This document shows positions 24,205 through 33,793 of a stretch of DNA of 64,000 nt, one piece after another. Source of the DNA: JAMOAW01 sp039908535 (GTDB taxonomy: Bacteria > Pseudomonadota > Magnetococcia > Magnetococcales > JADFZT01). Within the stretch, counting starts at the first letter, position 1. Every line of letters starts with the position of its first letter. Location: positions 42,533 through 106,532 of the forward strand of contig JAMOAW010000023.1 in the NCBI GenBank assembly GCA_039908535.1, read 5' to 3'. Under the pieces are notes generated by a model that worked only from the letters and a program-made list of their open reading frames with translations, made no database searches and had not been told where the DNA came from. The translations under genes were made by a program, and so were the position numbers.

Positions 24205-26789
24205 CAGGGTTTTCTCGGCAAAGTTTTAAAACAGGTGACCAAAGCTTTGGCGATATACCCTCCCTTTTGATATCGGTTTTCGGGATCTTTTTCAAGTATT
24301 TTATTCATAATATCTTCCAGGCATGGTGGAAGATCGGGACGCAAATCGGTTAATTTGCGATGTGGTTCCTGAGTGATCTGGAACAATAAATTGGCCATAT
24401 CTTTGGCCTGGAACGGCAGCGTTCCGGTTAATAATTGGAAGAACATCGCACCTAATGAGAAAAAATCGGAGCGACCATCAACGGTTTTACCGCTGATTTG
24501 TTCGGGGGACATATAATATGGGGTGCCCATGATAAATCCGGTTTTGGTCTTGGTTCGTCCACCCTCGGTGAGACGGGCAATACCGAAATCAGTCACCTTG
24601 ATGGTGTTAGAGGAGGGCTCATACATAATATTAGCGGGTTTTATATCGCGATGGACGACATCGTTTTGATGGGCATAATCGAGTGCCAAGGCCACTTTAG
24701 CGATGATATTGATCAGTTGTGGGAGAGGTAAGAGATGATTGGGTTTGGTATAGCGTTCCAGATCGTGGCCTTTGAGCAATTCCATGGCGATATAGGCCAA
24801 ATTTTGTTCTTCGCCGGTATCGAAGATGGTGACAATATTGGGGTGGTTGAGGCGACCCGCGCTTTCAGCCTCACGAAAAAACCTTTTTTTGGCCTCTTCC
24901 AACTCTTGTCCTTCGAATTCGTTTTGGAGGGAGAGGGTTTTGATGGCAACGGTGCGGTGGATTTTGGGATCTGATCCTTCATAGACCGTGCCCATGGCCC
25001 CTTTGCCAAGCTCTTTTTCGATCACATAGCGGCCGAGCATGGGTTTTTGGACTTCGCCAGATTCGTCCAGCAGTTCTGTGATGCCCATTGTATGGGTGCC
25101 ACCGTTTAAAACAACGGTATTATCCAAGGATGTAGAGCGTTTGATGCGTTGTGAGACGTCGCGATATTGGGGATGATGGTCGTGGATATACTGGTAGACC
25201 CACGCGGCTTTCCCAAATTGGCGTCGGCGTTCAAAATCCAATCCCAAGTTATAAAGAATCTCCAGCATGGGGGTATCCACGGGGCATTTTCGAAATTTTT
25301 CAAAAGCCAAATCCAATTGTCCCTGGCCTTGAAAGGCCAAGCCGAGCATGCGATTGCTTTCGGCGGATTCGGCATCAGAGCGTAATTTGCCTTTTTCTGT
25401 GATTAAAAATCGTTTGGTGGTCACAACAAAATAGCCCGTGATCAGAAGTACAAGCGGCCCCATAAATTGTAACCACAGGGATTGGTTGAGCATCAAATAT
25501 AAATGTATAAAGAGTAAAAAGAGGGCCACAGCCAAGGTCCAAATGGCCCCGGCTGAGGCATTTAATCTGGGGAGAAAGGCCCAAATATAGAAAAAAATGG
25601 TAAAATAGACCCCTCCCTTGGCATAATAGCCCCAACTGGGTATGACAAAGGCATTGGTATTGAGGATACTGGTAATGGCATGAGCAAGGATTTCTACGGT
25701 TGCCATGGCTGGAGAGATAGGAGTGGGTCGAAAATTACCAATACCCATGGCCGTAGGACCGATGAGAACAATTTTGTCCTGATATTTTGTAGCTGGAATT
25801 TTACCAGTAAAAACATCAAAAAAGGAATCGGTGGTGAAGGTAGGGCCTTCTGTTTCGTTTTGATAAAACAAGGGTCGCATACGAAAATGATCATTGGTGC
25901 GAATTTTTAAATTTCCCAAACGGATGATTCCTTGTTCTTCAAAATGGATATCTTTAGGCTTTAGGTTGAGGGTCATGGCAGAAGTGATGAGGGCTATGGA
26001 TGGATAAAAGGCCCCATAATAGCTCATGACCAGGGGGAGGGAGCGCACACCGCCATCGATATCGATGTCATGATTGAGAATTCCCATTCCAGCAGCCTCT
26101 TGGCCCAGGCTGGCGATGGGGGGTAAGGCGGATTGGGTGATGGTGGGCATCTCTTTTTCTTGTAACGACATGACAGGAGCCGGAATGGAAAAACGTTGTA
26201 CATATTCAGGCAGATCATGCTCTGGGTTGCCACGGGGATCTCCCGGGTTTAAAGAGAGTGCCAACAGGACATTTTGGGCGTTATGAAGGGCGTTGGCCAG
26301 TTGTTGATCGGAGTTAAGGCTTTGAACCCCTGCACTCAAAAGGCTTTCTAAATCGCGGATCTCTTGGGCCAGGAGTGGATCAAATTTATTGTTTTTATCG
26401 GCGGGGGACGCGAATATTTTTTTCAGACGGGACTTTTTAAGATATTCCAAAGAGTTGAGCAGCGGAGAGAGTCCAGGGTCAATTTGCGATTCCGGGAAGA
26501 GGACGGTATGGGCGATGACTTTGGGTTTGCCCAGGGTCAAATAATGGATCATTTTGGCATGAATCTGCCGAGACCAGGGCCAACGTCCTAAGTTGGCAAT
26601 GCTCTGTTCATCAATGGCGATGATCGCGATTGGATTGTTTAGAAGGGGACGCGAACTGGCCTGAACACCCCAGTCATAGGCTGTCCGTTCCAGCCCTTGA
26701 ATGAGGAGAGTGCTGTAATCGGTCAAGATGAACAGAAGGGTGAGAAGAAGTGCGACAAACCAATTGTGCCGCCAAAATCCAGTATTCAT
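24204..26789 (-). CDS. CHASE2-domain serine/threonine protein kinase
   Basis: 861 residues. One membrane segment (about 12-30), an extracytoplasmic CHASE2 sensor (about 50-360), three membrane helices (about 385-460), a short TPR-like stretch (480-540) and a C-terminal kinase (588-850). Kinase motifs are intact: GKGAMGTVYEG at 595-605, Lys617, HRDIKPAN at 713-720, DFG at 734-736 and MSPEQ at 760-764. CHASE2 senses an unknown periplasmic signal. The kinase, phosphatase and PilZ genes overlap in one operon, so the signal would control phosphorylation with a c-di-GMP branch. Confidence 0.93.
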   Translation of the reverse strand: MNTGFWRHNWFVALLLTLLFILTDYSTLLIQGLERTAYDWGVQASSRPLLNNPIAIIAIDEQSIANLGRWPWSRQIHAKMIHYLTLGKPKVIAHTVLFPESQIDPGLSPLLNSLEYLKKSRLKKIFASPADKNNKFDPLLAQEIRDLESLLSAGVQSLNSDQQLANALHNAQNVLLALSLNPGDPRGNPEHDLPEYVQRFSIPAPVMSLQEKEMPTITQSALPPIASLGQEAAGMGILNHDIDIDGGVRSLPLVMSYYGAFYPSIALITSAMTLNLKPKDIHFEEQGIIRLGNLKIRTNDHFRMRPLFYQNETEGPTFTTDSFFDVFTGKIPATKYQDKIVLIGPTAMGIGNFRPTPISPAMATVEILAHAITSILNTNAFVIPSWGYYAKGGVYFTIFFYIWAFLPRLNASAGAIWTLAVALFLLFIHLYLMLNQSLWLQFMGPLVLLITGYFVVTTKRFLITEKGKLRSDAESAESNRMLGLAFQGQGQLDLAFEKFRKCPVDTPMLEILYNLGLDFERRRQFGKAAWVYQYIHDHHPQYRDVSQRIKRSTSLDNTVVLNGGTHTMGITELLDESGEVQKPMLGRYVIEKELGKGAMGTVYEGSDPKIHRTVAIKTLSLQNEFEGQELEEAKKRFFREAESAGRLNHPNIVTIFDTGEEQNLAYIAMELLKGHDLERYTKPNHLLPLPQLINIIAKVALALDYAHQNDVVHRDIKPANIMYEPSSNTIKVTDFGIARLTEGGRTKTKTGFIMGTPYYMSPEQISGKTVDGRSDFFSLGAMFFQLLTGTLPFQAKDMANLLFQITQEPHRKLTDLRPDLPPCLEDIMNKILEKDPENRYQKGGYIAKALVTCFKTLPRKP

Positions 26790-26883
26790 AGCCCCATATT
26801 TTATATTTAATTTATCATGAGTGCTATCTTTTATTTATGCAGTCGTACAATTTGAGTGAACGCATCAGGAGTGGCTTATAGTT

Positions 26884-27621
26884 TTAATCGACGGTCACTT
26901 TTTTTAGGAGGAACAGCGACCGTCGATTGTTCGACAGAATTGGTTCCCGGTAATCGATTTCGATGATGGGATAGCGAGGGTTGAGTGGTTTTAAGTAACG
27001 TCGTCCACCGTCCATGATGAGTTGTTTAAAGGTGGCATTATCTTCGCCAAGGAGGCGTACCACGACAAAGGCGTTATTGCATGGTTGGAGGGATGGATCA
27101 ACGAGGATGATGTCTCCATTGGAAAATTCGGTTTCCATAGCGTCGCCACTTACCTTCAGGGCAAAGGTCGAATCGTTGACTTGTGGTCCCAAGTGGACAT
27201 AATCTATATTGGCTTGGGGATTTGTCAGTCGTTCACCCGCTTCAGACCAGGACAAGAGTGGAATTTTGGCAGACTCAGAGGATTCGCTCTGTGCTTGATT
27301 ATTTAAAGAAGAACGGGATGTTGAATATTTTCTTTCATTTTCTGCTACATGTTGTCTGGATATATGTGTTTGGGGTGAGGTGGCATTTTGGGTGGTGATG
27401 GTCATATCTCCCCGTCCGGTTTCGAGCCAGACAGGGTCGACCCCGCAGGTTAGAGCAATGGTGACGGTTTTGCGGGAGGATTTGGATCGACCGCATTCGA
27501 GCTTGTGGACGGCAGTTTGACTAATACCAACCATGTCAGCAAGTTCTTTTTGTGTCAATCCGGCTAGTTTTCTGGCGTTTTGGATGCGATCGCCTAAATG
27601 TTCATGAGTCACTAGATTCAT
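26884..27621 (-). CDS. XRE-family repressor with S24 (LexA/CI-like) domain, nucleophile Ser replaced
   Basis: 245 residues. An N-terminal helix-turn-helix (GLTQKELADMVGISQTAVHKLECGRS, about residues 21-46), a linker and an S24 peptidase domain (about 120-235). In LexA/CI relatives the autocleavage Ser sits in a GDSM or GMSM motif; here the motif reads SGDAM, with Ala in that place, while the general-base Lys (ATFKQL) remains. It may therefore be unable to cleave itself. Phage repressors and host stress regulators share this layout. A perfect palindrome lies 30 bp upstream. The next gene, the CHASE2 kinase, is on the same strand. Confidence 0.85.
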   Translation of the reverse strand: MNLVTHEHLGDRIQNARKLAGLTQKELADMVGISQTAVHKLECGRSKSSRKTVTIALTCGVDPVWLETGRGDMTITTQNATSPQTHISRQHVAENERKYSTSRSSLNNQAQSESSESAKIPLLSWSEAGERLTNPQANIDYVHLGPQVNDSTFALKVSGDAMETEFSNGDIILVDPSLQPCNNAFVVVRLLGEDNATFKQLIMDGGRRYLKPLNPRYPIIEIDYREPILSNNRRSLFLLKKVTVD

Positions 27622-27651
27622 ATTGGCATCTTTCTTTCTGTTTTTTTGAAG

Positions 27652-27663
27652 TAAAACGTTTTA
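27652..27663. promoter_or_regulatory. candidate operator palindrome upstream of the XRE/S24 gene
   Basis: TAAAACGTTTTA is a perfect 12-bp palindrome, extended as GTAAAACGTTTTAAC, 31-42 bp before the repressor start codon. Its position and symmetry fit autoregulation by the repressor. No second site was found. Confidence 0.5.
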
Positions 27664-28470
27664 ACGACGGTTTGGTGGTCAAAGAATGGGATGAATGATT
27701 AATATAAATATTAGATGGATTGATTTAAATAAAAGTTCCTTCCTAATTTTTTTTATTGGTAATTTATTAAGATTCATTAAAATGGCCAGTTTTTATTGGA
27801 CGTGGTATTTTTTTGGAGTAGTGTTATATTTATTTTATTGGATTCAAGTGATAAATTGGTCGGTTGCATGTGGGCGATATTTTTGATGATCCGTTTTTTT
27901 ACAAGTATTATGTATTTTTCATCCTGTTTTTTAGTTTAACATGGTTTTTATAAATAATCTAAAAAATTCATTTAAATTACGTTAAAAATGAAAAAAATTT
28001 TTTTAAAATTTATTTTTTAATATACCATTTTAATGACTTAAGGTTAAAAAAATAAAAATAGATATATGAGATGTAAAGATGAAAATAATTTTAATTTATG
28101 GGCGAATATTTTTCTATTAAATAATTTTATCCCTATATAATGGAATTCAAATACCATTAACATTTTGAATTTTATAAATTAATATTTATTGGTTGTCAAG
28201 ACTAAGTAAAAAATATGGGAAAGTTTTTTTTAAAAAAACGATATCGGACCAAAAAAAATACCGAAAATGCGCACTCAATATAATGCAATCCATTGAGTGG
28301 ATTGATTTGTGGTACGGATAAAATGGTCTACGGCTCAATGAATGTTTAGCAAATGAAACAAACCACTCTATTCCTGCATGGTTTGGATAGAATGGATATA
28401 TAGGGCGCAGTCGGATTTCTTTTCTTTGCTCGGAATCTTTTAACATGATCTTAAAAGAAAGGTGACCCAA
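27664..28470. other. AT-rich, gene-poor interval
   Basis: About 800 bp markedly richer in A and T than the rest of the window, with no convincing gene on either strand. The only short plus-strand frame (27695-27886, 63 codons, hydrophobic) has no ribosome-binding site and looks accidental. The end of the interval carries the leader of the HNH gene. Foreign DNA or a silenced regulatory region are possible. Confidence 0.6.
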
Positions 28471-28899
28471 ATGAGAACCGCACGAAATAGAAATAGTGGT
28501 GTTGCTACTGGTAAAAATAGACCAGAAAAGCTGATCGAAATTGTTCAAACAGCGCGTCAGAGTATTGAGGAGCGTATGGGGGGATACCGTCAACGTTCTT
28601 TAGAAATCCATCCTTTAGTCTGTGCCCGTTGTGGTCGGACCTTCTCATCCGATAATTTAATCGAACTCACCGTCCATCACAAAGATCATAATCACGAAAA
28701 CAATCCGGCCGATGGTAGCAATTGGGAAAATCTTTGTATCTATTGTCATGATAACGAACATGCCCGTTATCTGGAGCATTCCCAGGCTGGAAAATGGGTG
28801 GGAGAGACTAGTACAGAAAAAAAATTTTCCGCCACTTATAACCCATTTGCTGATTTGAAAAGCCGTCTGGAGAACGCCTCCTCCCCAACAAAGAAATGA
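28471..28899 (+). CDS. YajD-like HNH nuclease
   Basis: 142 residues from the ATG at 28471, chosen for the AGAAAGG eight bases upstream; a GTG nine bases earlier is less likely. CARCGRTF and CIYCHDNEH form a zinc site around the HNH core LTVHHKDHNHENNPADGSNWENL. This is the pattern of YajD and related small HNH proteins, which probably nick or cut nucleic acid; cellular role is unknown. It stands alone beside tRNA-Arg and after the AT-rich interval. Confidence 0.85.
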   Translation: MRTARNRNSGVATGKNRPEKLIEIVQTARQSIEERMGGYRQRSLEIHPLVCARCGRTFSSDNLIELTVHHKDHNHENNPADGSNWENLCIYCHDNEHARYLEHSQAGKWVGETSTEKKFSATYNPFADLKSRLENASSPTKK

Positions 28900-28960
28900 T
28901 GCCTTTTGGGTTAAAAAGGGTGGGGGCGGTTCTGGGGCCTTCAAGGTCTTTTGTATTTGA
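28899..28960. repeat. degenerate family-A fragment
   Basis: ATGATGCCTTTTGGG, then AAAGGGTGGGGGCGGTTCTGGGGCC and CAAGGTCTT. It is the family-A outline with the hairpins broken by deletions and substitutions, immediately after the HNH stop codon. Confidence 0.6.
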
Positions 28961-28978
28961 CTCGCATAACACATACCT

Positions 28979-29007
28979 TTGACAAACAGTTTGCATCGAC
29001 ATAAAGT
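28979..29007 (+). promoter_or_regulatory. promoter of tRNA-Arg
   Basis: TTGACA (28979-28984), a 17-bp spacer and TAAAGT (29002-29007), with the mature tRNA beginning 19 bp after the -10 box. A perfect -35 box and correct spacing make it the likely promoter. Confidence 0.6.
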
Positions 29008-29025
29008 AAGAAGACCGTCATCTAT

Positions 29026-29102
29026 GCGTGGTTAGCTCAGTTGGATAGAGCGTTGGCCTCCGAAGCCAAAGGTCGCTGGTTCGAATCCAGTACCGCGCGC
29101 CA
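29026..29102 (+). tRNA. tRNA-Arg (anticodon CCG)
   Basis: 77 nt including an encoded CCA. The acceptor stem GCGTGGT/ACCGCGC (one G-U pair), D-arm AGCTCAGTTGGATAGAGC, anticodon stem TTGGC/GCCAA with loop CTCCGAA, and T-arm CTGGTTCGAATCCAG fold as a normal cloverleaf. CCG reads the Arg codon CGG. Confidence 0.95.
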
Positions 29103-29109
29103 AATTTAT

Positions 29110-29270
29110 TAATGTATCGGAAAAATAAAAATTAAGACCTTGGGGGGGGGCGGAGAACCGCCCCCCAATACCCCCCACCCTTTTCTTTTAATTCTTAAAA
29201 AAAAGAGGGGGTCTGGGGGATTCATCCCCCGGGGTCTGGCTTTTGATTTTTCTTTTGCCTGTAGGGTATC
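29110..29270. repeat. interspersed repeat family A
   Basis: Full copy: GTATCGGAAAAATAAAAATTAAG, a GGGGGGCGGAGAACCGCCCCCC hairpin with two extra Gs, T-run, CTGGGGGATTCATCCCCCGGGG and GCCTGTAGGGTATC. The stop codon (CTA on this strand) of the REC-GGDEF gene lies just at its end. Confidence 0.85.
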
Positions 29271-30194
29271 CTATTCTTTCTCGTCAAAAAAGGAGACCTG
29301 ATTCCGTCCATTTTGTTTGGAGTTGTAAAGTGCTTTATCTGCCATTTTTATCAAGTCCAATGATCTCTCTTTGGCGGTTGGAATAACAGAAGTGATGCCA
29401 ATGCTTATGGTGACATGATCGGATATCTTCGATTGTGCATGGGGAATTTTTAAGGCTCGAACGGCTTCCAAAATGCGATTGGCGGCTGCCCATCCGCCAT
29501 TCTTGCCGGTTTCTGGTAGAATACAGGCAAACTCCTCTCCACCATATCGGGCCGCGAGATCTACCGTGCGCGGCATGGCCTCTGATATCGCTTTGGCCAC
29601 TCTTTTGAGACAAACATCCCCTTCCTGGTGACCGTAGTGGTCGTTATAGAGTTTAAAATGGTCGATATCCATGAGAATAAGGGAAAAAGGGTGTTGATAG
29701 CGCATAGAGCGCTCCCATTCGTAATCCAGAAATTGGTTGAAACGGCGGCGGTTTGGTATACCGGTAAGGCCATCCAAAATGGCCAGACGTTCCAACATAT
29801 CTCCTCGATATTTCAGTTGGATGTGGGTTTTGACTCGAGCTAAGGTGATGAGCGGACTGAATGGCTTGGTGATGTAATCGACGGCACCACTCTCAAAACC
29901 CTTGGCTTCATCCTGCTCTTCACTCTTACAGGTTATAAATATCACAGGGATGTGTCGGGTTGTTATGGAATCTTTAATTTTGCGACAAACCTCATAGCCA
30001 TCCATTCCTGGCATCATAATGTCTAATAGAATGAGATCTGGTAGAGGTTCTTTTTCGATACGTTTGAAAGCCTGTTCACCATCCTTGGCGGCAACGATTT
30101 GGTAATAGGGGCGCAATAGACCGACCAAAATATCTATATTGATTTTTTCATCATCTACAATAAGAATTTTTGGCTGTTTATCCTTTATGTCCAT
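29271..30194 (-). CDS. REC-GGDEF response regulator, diguanylate cyclase
   Basis: 307 residues. A receiver domain (1-125) has the acidic pair in ILIVDDE, the phospho-acceptor Asp in LILLDIMMPGMDG and the conserved Lys in FITCK. The GGDEF domain (about 140-305) has an active GGEEF site and an RTVD inhibitory site five residues before it, so it should make c-di-GMP when phosphorylated. It is the last gene of the CheA/receiver/CheC/hybrid-kinase run and is probably the output of the pathway. Spacing to the kinase gene is 36 bp. Confidence 0.94.
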   Translation of the reverse strand: MDIKDKQPKILIVDDEKINIDILVGLLRPYYQIVAAKDGEQAFKRIEKEPLPDLILLDIMMPGMDGYEVCRKIKDSITTRHIPVIFITCKSEEQDEAKGFESGAVDYITKPFSPLITLARVKTHIQLKYRGDMLERLAILDGLTGIPNRRRFNQFLDYEWERSMRYQHPFSLILMDIDHFKLYNDHYGHQEGDVCLKRVAKAISEAMPRTVDLAARYGGEEFACILPETGKNGGWAAANRILEAVRALKIPHAQSKISDHVTISIGITSVIPTAKERSLDLIKMADKALYNSKQNGRNQVSFFDEKE

Positions 30195-30230
30195 TTAATA
30201 GACTCTCTTCCGTTTGTATAGCTTTAGGTA

Positions 30231-32984
30231 TTATATTTCTAGTAGTGTCAAAATTTTATGAAAAGTTTTTCGGGCATCTTCGAAATCATAATCGTCGATT
30301 TGCGATGCCAACGTTTGTATCTCCTTTGAGATTTCCGTATGGCTCAACAAGGCTTGTGCCTCCTTCACCAGTTCCAAAGCGTCAGAGTCTCCATCGTCAA
30401 TGAGATTGGAAAGTTTTTTGAAGAGAGGAGCGAGACGCTCTTTATTCATATTTTGAGAGTGAACAGGTGGCTTGTTTTCCTCGTTTTGTGGCGATTCAGG
30501 TTCCATGAAGAGTGCTTTTAAGGCCAGCATCATGTGTTGAATACCCTCCTCCATGGTTGGTAGAATCGTTTCCATTTGAGTTAAATTTCGATCTTTAATA
30601 GAGGTTTCAAGTTGTACAGAGAGATCGTGTAACTCTTTGGCACCTATCGTACCAGCCACGCCTTTGAAAGTATGGATCAGCCGCTCAGCGACAGGAAAAT
30701 TTCCTTGATGGGTCTCCATACGAATCTGCTCGACAATGTTTTGGTTTCGTTTGTAGACATTTTTAAGGATTTTAAGGTAAAGTTGTCTATTGCCATTTAA
30801 ATTTTTCAGACCCGTTTCTATCTCCACGCCATGCAAAGTTTCCGAAAGATGGATCGTTTTTTCGATTATCGTTGCGTGGGTGGAATCTGCGTTCTCTATA
30901 GATTGATTGGCGTTATCTATTATGGGAAAATTGGATGTTGCAGATGGTGCACACTCTTTTGGTTTGATAAACTGCCTTAATATTTTGAACATGGTCGGGG
31001 GATGGATGGGTTTACTGATATGTTCATTCATGCCAGCCGCAATACATTTTTCACGATCGCTGACCATGGCGTTGGCGGTCATGGCGATGATCGGTAGATG
31101 TGTGAAAATGTGTTCGCAACGGATGGCCCGTGTGGCGGCGTAACCATCCATGACTGGCATTTGAATATCCATCAAAACCGCATCAAAATTTTGGGTTTTA
31201 ATGGCATTGAGGGCCTCTAGACCGTTATTTGCAATCTGGATAATCACTCCTTCCTCTTCCAAGAGTTCCTGGGCCACCTGCTGATTTATCTCATTGTCTT
31301 CCACCAGGAGGATGCGAGCACCGCTTAAGGACATGTGTTCTGTTTTTCTAAAAGAGGGCTGTTTTTCAGAATTATTGCGTAAAATATCCCTACCAGTGGC
31401 TGTCAAAATGGTTTCAAACATAAGAGATAAATTGACTGGTTTCATGAGAAACATGTCGATGCCAGCCCCTTCTGCCGCGAGCATAACATCCTCACGGGAG
31501 TAAGCTGTTACCATGATAATTTTTGGGATTTTGGTTTTTGGAAAACGTCTATTGATCTCTTTGGCCGCTTTAATGCCATCCATTTCTCCCATTTTCCAAT
31601 CTAAAAATACCATGTCGAATGGTCTATCCGCACCAAAGGCACGCTCCATTTCGTATAAGACCTCTTCGCCAGATGAGACGGCTGTCACATTAAAGGAGAA
31701 GGATTCCAGTGATGTTTGTAGAATTTCTCGGGCCACCGGGTTGTCGTCGGCGACCAATATCCGCAGCCCGACCATATCGTCTGAAGGGAGTCTAAACCGG
31801 CGCCGATCATTATCCTTGCGGACGAAATAGGCCAAAAAGTGAAATATACTCCCCTTACCCGGTATACTCTCCACCCAAATTTGTCCATCCATCATTTCGA
31901 CAAGGCGTTTAGAGATAATCAGTCCAAGGCCAGTTCCTCCAAATTTGCGGGTGGTTGAGCTGTCCGCTTGGGAGAACGGTTTAAATAGACGGTCTAATTG
32001 TTCCTCACTCATGCCGATGCCGGTATCCTGCACCTTAAAGTGGAGAGCGACACGGAGATTTTCAATTTGCTTCAAATGGATAGAAAGAACGATGTCTCCT
32101 TTTGAGGTAAATTTAACGGCGTTGTTGGATAAGTTAATCAGTATTTGTCCTAAACGGAGAGGATCACCGATGAGATGGAGTGGTACGTCCTTATCGACAT
32201 GGAAGCTAACCTCTACTCCCTTCTCTTCAGCCTTCATCGAAATTAAATTGGCCACATTATTCAAGACATCATCTAGATGGAAAGGGATGAACTCCATCGT
32301 CAATTTTCCAGCTTCAATTTTGGAAAAATCCAATATATCGTTGAGGATACCCAGTAAAGATTGGGCGGAATCGTGAACCTTGGTGATATAGTCTCGTTGT
32401 TTGTCGTCCAATTTTGTTTTTAAAGCGAGATGGGTCATACCGATGATGGCATTCATCGGAGTACGAATTTCATGGCTCATGTTTGCCAAAAAATTGCTTT
32501 TAGCATTGTTGGCAGCTTGTGCCAATTCTTTAGCTGTTTGAAGTTCTTGAGCTTGGTTGCGCAGCAAATGTTCCCTGGAGACTGTATTGGTGATATCTTG
32601 GATTTGGATAAAACAGTGACGCACCCCTTTTGCACACCGAATGGCCTTGATGAGTACCATCTGGCTCATTCGAGTGTTTTGTTCCGTTTTTTCTGAAGCG
32701 GTGTTCAGTGGAAAGGGGGTTGGATTCAAACGATGGGAGAGCATTGTAGGCAACCCGGAACTCAAGCTATTCTCGACGGCCCGTGCGATTCGAGAATTTT
32801 GCAACTCTGGGAAAACTTCGAAAAGAGGACGTTGTAAAACTTGTTCCGCTAACATCCCCGATCCCATTTCCATCCACTCATTCCAAAAGACAATCGTCTG
32901 TTTTGGATCAAGGATAATCGTCCCCACCGTACTTACGACCAGCGCATGCTTTAACAGTTCTTTATTCAGATCAAGCATGGTCAT
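30231..32984 (-). CDS. hybrid sensor histidine kinase (PAS-HisKA-HATPase-REC-REC-HPt)
   Basis: 917 residues, cytoplasmic with no clear membrane segment. A PAS-like sensor (about 8-130), HisKA with His171 (NMSHEIRTPMNAI), an HATPase domain with the N box LSNNAVKF and G boxes DTGIGM and GGTGLGL, two receivers (phospho-acceptors in FLDWKMGEMDG and LMDIQMPVMDG), and a C-terminal HPt with the site RLIHTFKGVAGTIGA. This is a complete ArcB/BarA-style phosphorelay in one protein. It likely feeds the REC-GGDEF protein encoded next. The signal is unknown. Confidence 0.94.
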   Translation of the reverse strand: MTMLDLNKELLKHALVVSTVGTIILDPKQTIVFWNEWMEMGSGMLAEQVLQRPLFEVFPELQNSRIARAVENSLSSGLPTMLSHRLNPTPFPLNTASEKTEQNTRMSQMVLIKAIRCAKGVRHCFIQIQDITNTVSREHLLRNQAQELQTAKELAQAANNAKSNFLANMSHEIRTPMNAIIGMTHLALKTKLDDKQRDYITKVHDSAQSLLGILNDILDFSKIEAGKLTMEFIPFHLDDVLNNVANLISMKAEEKGVEVSFHVDKDVPLHLIGDPLRLGQILINLSNNAVKFTSKGDIVLSIHLKQIENLRVALHFKVQDTGIGMSEEQLDRLFKPFSQADSSTTRKFGGTGLGLIISKRLVEMMDGQIWVESIPGKGSIFHFLAYFVRKDNDRRRFRLPSDDMVGLRILVADDNPVAREILQTSLESFSFNVTAVSSGEEVLYEMERAFGADRPFDMVFLDWKMGEMDGIKAAKEINRRFPKTKIPKIIMVTAYSREDVMLAAEGAGIDMFLMKPVNLSLMFETILTATGRDILRNNSEKQPSFRKTEHMSLSGARILLVEDNEINQQVAQELLEEEGVIIQIANNGLEALNAIKTQNFDAVLMDIQMPVMDGYAATRAIRCEHIFTHLPIIAMTANAMVSDREKCIAAGMNEHISKPIHPPTMFKILRQFIKPKECAPSATSNFPIIDNANQSIENADSTHATIIEKTIHLSETLHGVEIETGLKNLNGNRQLYLKILKNVYKRNQNIVEQIRMETHQGNFPVAERLIHTFKGVAGTIGAKELHDLSVQLETSIKDRNLTQMETILPTMEEGIQHMMLALKALFMEPESPQNEENKPPVHSQNMNKERLAPLFKKLSNLIDDGDSDALELVKEAQALLSHTEISKEIQTLASQIDDYDFEDARKTFHKILTLLEI

Positions 32985-32994
32985 CTACCATTGT

Positions 32995-33684
32995 TTAAAG
33001 ATCGGAAAGAATGACTTCTAATTGTTGTTTCAGAGTAACCATCGCCTGTTGGGAAAAAAGAAGAACGACAAATCCGCTCAGGGTATGTTGATAATTCTCT
33101 TCATCTCTGGTTTTAAAATCCATCATCAGCACAAAAGCACGTTCATCATCTTCGTTGTTGCCCCCCATCAGCGATTGTTTTTGAGCAGCCAGATGGGAAG
33201 AGATATCCAAAAGAAAGGGGCTACTCCCTTTTAGAAATTCAGCGGCTTGGAATTCAAATTCTAGGGTCATCATCTGGGTAAAACTGGCCAAAAAGGCGTT
33301 GAGAATGACGTTACCCACATCTAAAAGTGTCTCTTGCTCCAGTTCAGTCAAGACCTCCAGAGGCATATCTTCATGCAACAGGGTACGGACAAGTTCTAGG
33401 CTCTCCACCCCTGGGAAAATCAAGAGAGCTGTTCCGGTTAACTCTCCTTTAAAATTTTGCCGAACCGCAACCAATTTTTCATCTTGGTCGGCAACCAACA
33501 TATGGGTGGCCTCTTCATAGGGGACGACTGTGAGTCTTGGAAGAGAAAGCAGAACTTCATTGTGGACCATTTGACTCAAAGAGTCTGCTGCCATACCCAG
33601 TCCCAAGTTAAAGAACTCCTTTAAGGCATCCTCTTCCAATTCACTTAACCTGAACATTTTTTTCTCCGTTACCATATTAGACAT
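32995..33684 (-). CDS. CheC-like phosphatase of receiver domains
   Basis: 229 residues. CheC has two conserved E-x-x-N active sites. The first is clear (KEFFNLGLGMAADSL near residue 20), and the second is DVGNVILNAF, with Asp in place of the first Glu. It should remove phosphate from CheY-like receivers and is probably the off-switch for the small receiver encoded next to it or the hybrid kinase. It starts 110 bp after the receiver gene. Confidence 0.85.
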   Translation of the reverse strand: MSNMVTEKKMFRLSELEEDALKEFFNLGLGMAADSLSQMVHNEVLLSLPRLTVVPYEEATHMLVADQDEKLVAVRQNFKGELTGTALLIFPGVESLELVRTLLHEDMPLEVLTELEQETLLDVGNVILNAFLASFTQMMTLEFEFQAAEFLKGSSPFLLDISSHLAAQKQSLMGGNNEDDERAFVLMMDFKTRDEENYQHTLSGFVVLLFSQQAMVTLKQQLEVILSDL

Positions 33685-33793
33685 AAGTTTTATTTCTATG
33701 AGGTGACCGTGATGAAATAAGCAGGGCAGTCAAATCGTTGTGTGTACGGGTCAATAACCGATCGGTTAAATAAAATCGACCGGGAAGAAACGA

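Noticed and set aside
26364..26591. Plus-strand frames inside the CHASE2 kinase gene
   Set aside because: They lie antisense to a clearly coding sequence.
27695..27886. 63-residue hydrophobic frame in the AT-rich interval
   Set aside because: No ribosome-binding site, AT-driven Phe/Ile/Tyr content and no recognisable family.
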